Assembly: GCA_001592145.1 (NCBI GenBank)
Contig: BCWJ01000003.1
Span: 186,001-250,000, forward strand
Direction of reading: 5' to 3'
Source: Xylanimicrobium pachnodae JCM 13526 = NBRC 107786
Lineage (GTDB): Bacteria > Actinomycetota > Actinomycetes > Actinomycetales > Cellulomonadaceae
DNA length: 64,000 nt
The translations under genes and the position numbers were made by a program. Positions 61,698-64,000 of this stretch are shown here, in pieces. Every line of letters starts with the position of its first letter. The first letter of the stretch is position 1. A model generated the notes under the pieces. The model saw only the letters and a program-made list of their open reading frames with translations, was not told where the DNA came from and made no database searches.

Positions 61698-62516
61698 ATG
61701 TTCCAGCGTCACGCCACCCACCCGTCGCAGGTGCCCCAGATGCGGGCGGCAGACCTGCGCGCGCACTACCTCGTGCCGGACGTGTTCGCGCCCGGGCGGA
61801 TCACGCTGACCTACACGCATCACGACCGCATCGTGCTGGGCGGTGCCGCGCCCACCGACCGGCCGCTGCCGCTGACGACCCCGGAGGCGTTGCGCGCCGA
61901 GTTCTTCCTCGAGCACCGCGAGCTGGGCGTGGTCAACGTCGGTGCGAGCGGCGTCATCACCGCGGGCGGCGAACGCTACGAGCTGCCCCGTGGCGCCTGC
62001 CTCTACCTGGGCCGCGGCGTGCGCGACGTGGTGTTCGACGGCGCGGGCGCGCAGTTCTACCTGTTCTCCGCCCCCGCGCACACGGCGTACCCGGCCGCGC
62101 TCACGCTCCCGGGCCAGGGCAACCGCCTCGAGCTCGGCGACCAGCTCACCTCGAACCGCCGCACGCTGCACCAGTACATCCACGCCGGCGGGGTGCGCTC
62201 GTGCCAGGTGGTCATGGGGGTCACCGAGCTGCACCCCGGCTCGATGTGGAACACGATGCCCGCCCACACCCACGACCGGCGCACCGAGTGCTACCTGTAC
62301 TTCGACGTGCCCGACGATGCGCGGGTCATCCACCTGTGCGGGGAGCCCGCCGAGACCCGCCACCTCGTGGTGGCCGACCGGCAGGCCGTCATCTCACCGT
62401 CGTGGTCCGTGCACTCCGGCGTCGGGACCGCGTCCTACTCGTTCGTGTGGGCGATGGCGGGGGAGAACCAGGAGTTCACCGACATGGACCCCGTGCCGCC
62501 CACGGCGCTGCGTTGA
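61698..62516 (+). CDS. kduI: 5-keto-4-deoxyuronate isomerase
   Basis: 272 aa, ATG after AAGGAGAG. Cupin-fold zinc isomerase. Zinc ligands by pattern: two His and Glu in PAHTHDRRTE (about H191, H193, E198) and a His in SVHSGVG (about 237). Converts the GH88 product for KduD. It is the last gene of the DUF2264-GH88-kduD-kduI operon (27-bp gap to kduD). Confidence 0.95.
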   Translation: MFQRHATHPSQVPQMRAADLRAHYLVPDVFAPGRITLTYTHHDRIVLGGAAPTDRPLPLTTPEALRAEFFLEHRELGVVNVGASGVITAGGERYELPRGACLYLGRGVRDVVFDGAGAQFYLFSAPAHTAYPAALTLPGQGNRLELGDQLTSNRRTLHQYIHAGGVRSCQVVMGVTELHPGSMWNTMPAHTHDRRTECYLYFDVPDDARVIHLCGEPAETRHLVVADRQAVISPSWSVHSGVGTASYSFVWAMAGENQEFTDMDPVPPTALR

Positions 62517-62550
62517 CGTGCCGCCGGCGGCGGCGTGCTGACGGGCCGCC

Positions 62551-62994
62551 TCAGCCGCGGGCGAGCTGCTCGCGCACCTGCCGCTTGGCGCGGGTCAGCA
62601 TGCCGGTCATGCCGCTCAGGCGCAGCGGGCTCACGGCCCGGTTGAGGCCGATCATCATGGCGAAGTCGTCGGGCACGTCGAGCACCTCCTGCGCGCTCAG
62701 GCCCGTGAGCCCCTGGGCGAGGATCGACGCGAAGCCGCGCGTCGTGGGCGCCTCGGCGGGGGCGGTCGCGTAGAAGTGCACGCCGTCCGCCTCGATCTCC
62801 GCGAACGCCCGCACCGGGGACTGGCACTCCTCGACCTTCTCCAGCAGTCCGGGGGCGACGGCGTAGCGCTCCGGGACGTCGGGCAGCTCGTTGGCGAACT
62901 CCAGCAGGAGCTGCAACCGCTCGCGCTCACCGAGCTCGAGGAAGCTCTCGCGGATCTCGGTCAGGACGGCGGGCAGCGGGGCGGTGTCGCTCAT
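62551..62994 (-). CDS. sufE: SufE-family cysteine desulfurase partner
   Basis: 147 aa. Accepts sulfur from SufS for Fe-S cluster assembly. The catalytic Cys is in VEECQSPVRAF (about 57); FASILAQGLTGLSAQEVLDVPDDF and the C-terminal RLSGMTGMLTRAKRQV complete the family pattern. CAGAAT six bases before the ATG gives the leaderless pattern. It lies 122 bp downstream of a rhodanese gene on the same strand, with a long inverted repeat between them. Confidence 0.94.
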   Translation of the reverse strand: MSDTAPLPAVLTEIRESFLELGERERLQLLLEFANELPDVPERYAVAPGLLEKVEECQSPVRAFAEIEADGVHFYATAPAEAPTTRGFASILAQGLTGLSAQEVLDVPDDFAMMIGLNRAVSPLRLSGMTGMLTRAKRQVREQLARG

Positions 62995-63026
62995 GGGTCC
63001 ATTCTGGCGTGAGTCGGGGGAATGGT

Positions 63027-63104
63027 TTCGACAGGCTCAACCACCGGTCGTTGAGCTCGACCGTCGGTGGCCGAGCGCAACGACCGGTGGTTGAGCCTGT
63101 CGAA
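63027..63104. repeat. Perfect 27-bp inverted repeat (REP-like) between rhodanese gene and sufE
   Basis: 63027-63053 and 63078-63104 are exact reverse complements around a 24-nt loop; the arm starts TTCGACAGGCTCAACCA. The same core is in the element inside adnA (2086-2134). It would form a very stable hairpin in the rhodanese-sufE transcript. Confidence 0.9.
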
Positions 63105-63116
63105 GCCCCGGTGGGC

Positions 63117-64000
63117 TCAGGCCGCGTACTCGCCCGGCTCGGCGCCCGCGACGATCGGGACGCGCACGGCGTTGCCCCACTCGGTCCACGAGCCGTCGTA
63201 GTTGCGCACCTTCTCCAGGCCCAGCAGGAAGTGCAGGGCGAACCAGGTGTGCGAGGAGCGCTCGCCGATGCGGCAGTAGGTGACGACCTCGTCGTCGGTG
63301 GTGATGCCGAGCCCGCCGGCCTGGTAGATGGCCTCCAGCTCGGCGCGGGTCTTGTACGTGCCGTCCTCGGCCACGGCGGTGGCCCACGGGACGGACCGGG
63401 CGGTGGGGATGTGGCCGCCGCGCAGCACGCCCTCCTCCGGGTAGTCCGGGATGTGCAGGCGCTCGCCGGTGTACTCGGGGGTGGAGCGGATGTCGACGAT
63501 CGGGCCCTTGCCCAGGTGGTCGAGCACGTCCTCCTTGAAGGCGCGGAACGTGACGTCGTCGCGCTCGACGGTGGGGTAGTCGGCGGGGGCGGGCTCGGGC
63601 ACCTCGGTGGTCAGCTCGCGGCCCTCGGCCACCCACAGGTTGCGGCCGCCGTCGAGCAGGCGCACGTCCTGGTGGCCGAACAGGGTGAACACCCAGGCGC
63701 TGTACGCGGCCCACCAGTTGTTCTTGTCGCCGTAGATCACGATGGTGGTGTCGCGGCCGATGCCCTTGGAGCCGAGCAGCTCGGCGAAGCCGGCGCCGTC
63801 CAGGTAGTCGCGCTCGACGGGCTGGAGCAGGTCGGTGTGCCAGTCGATCTTGACGGCACCGGGGATGTGGCCGGTCTCGTAGAGCAGCACGTCCTCGTCC
63901 GACTCGACGACCACCAGGTCGGAGGTGCCGACGGCGCCGGCGGCGAGCTGTTCGGCGAGCCACGCCGTGGTGACGAGACGGTCGGGGTGGGCGTACTCCG
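63117..64000 (-). CDS. Rhodanese-type sulfurtransferase (5' partial)
   Basis: Two-domain thiosulfate/3-mercaptopyruvate sulfurtransferase, cut by the right edge; the frame is open to the last base and begins before the visible residues ([15 protein letters not shown]). The inactive N-terminal domain has [15 protein letters not shown] and [18 protein letters not shown], and the active C-terminal domain has [17 protein letters not shown] with the catalytic Cys, as in CysA/SseA of mycobacteria. Pairing with sufE matches the mycobacterial sseA-sufE order (recalled) and suggests a sulfur-transfer unit. Confidence 0.93.
   Translation of the reverse strand, partial: EYAHPDRLVTTAWLAEQLAAGAVGTSDLVVVESDEDVLLYETGHIPGAVKIDWHTDLLQPVERDYLDGAGFAELLGSKGIGRDTTIVIYGDKNNWWAAYSAWVFTLFGHQDVRLLDGGRNLWVAEGRELTTEVPEPAPADYPTVERDDVTFRAFKEDVLDHLGKGPIVDIRSTPEYTGERLHIPDYPEEGVLRGGHIPTARSVPWATAVAEDGTYKTRAELEAIYQAGGLGITTDDEVVTYCRIGERSSHTWFALHFLLGLEKVRNYDGSWTEWGNAVRVPIVAGAEPGEYAA

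Overview
The window is chromosomal DNA of a very GC-rich actinobacterium. The gene set (WhiB7 with an AT-hook, mycoredoxin, AdnAB, UPF0182, DUF2342, GTG/TTG starts, many leaderless promoters) points to the Actinomycetota. The uronate catabolism genes and the TTCGAC/GAGCCTGTCGAA palindromic repeats suggest Micrococcales, near Cellulomonadaceae/Promicromonosporaceae. That placement is inferred from memory of such genomes; the genus cannot be fixed from the sequence alone.

Layout. 1-21.5 kb is a conserved core resembling the Mycobacterium tuberculosis Rv3193c-Rv3202c neighbourhood (recalled, not searched): adnA (cut by the left edge), adnB, a phosphotransferase, nudC, mycoredoxin, uvrD2, whiB7 with a long regulatory leader, a ThiF-like protein, a YgjP-type metallopeptidase, a DUF2342 zincin, a PDZ-Lon protease and a UPF0182 membrane protein, ending at initiator tRNA-fMet. 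A pair of secreted-protein genes (6.5-8.2 kb) is inserted in it, one of them broken by an in-frame TGA. 21.7-31.3 kb is an accessory envelope region: ECF sigma factor, membrane-anchored partner, lipoprotein, a periplasmic adaptor with a peptidoglycan-binding domain, a MacB-type ABC pair, a membrane-tethered HTH/DUF2690 regulator and a propeller-like lipoprotein. 31.6-35.9 kb is one gene fusing assimilatory nitrate reductase to a CysJ-like flavoprotein. 36-43 kb is a mosaic of small units: DUF2975/XRE, a VOC gene remnant, an AraC regulator, a SipW/TasA-like pair, a CDF metal exporter, an orphan NrdI-like flavodoxin, GerW-like and DUF6226-like proteins. 42.9-47 kb is lutABC (lactate oxidation) with an AraC-type regulator. 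47-50.7 kb has VanW-family, DUF1918/DUF1876, VKOR and universal stress proteins.

50.7-62.5 kb holds a complete route from unsaturated uronides to central metabolism (GH88 hydrolase, KduI, KduD, KDG kinase, KDPG aldolase, an IclR regulator and a DUF2264 protein). It is split by a TPP-riboswitch-controlled thiM-thiE-thiD/tenA operon and a bile-acid/Na+ symporter-like gene. The right end has sufE and a rhodanese (cut by the edge), separated by a perfect 27-bp inverted repeat.

The most informative non-coding signals are a complete transcription-attenuation architecture ahead of whiB7 (AT-rich box, 59-codon leader peptide, mutually exclusive antiterminator and terminator), a palindromic repeat element read through in frame inside adnA, 15-bp in-frame tandem repeats at many loci, and a recurring TANNNT-N6-start leaderless promoter pattern. 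No CRISPR array, prophage, insertion sequence or replication origin was seen.
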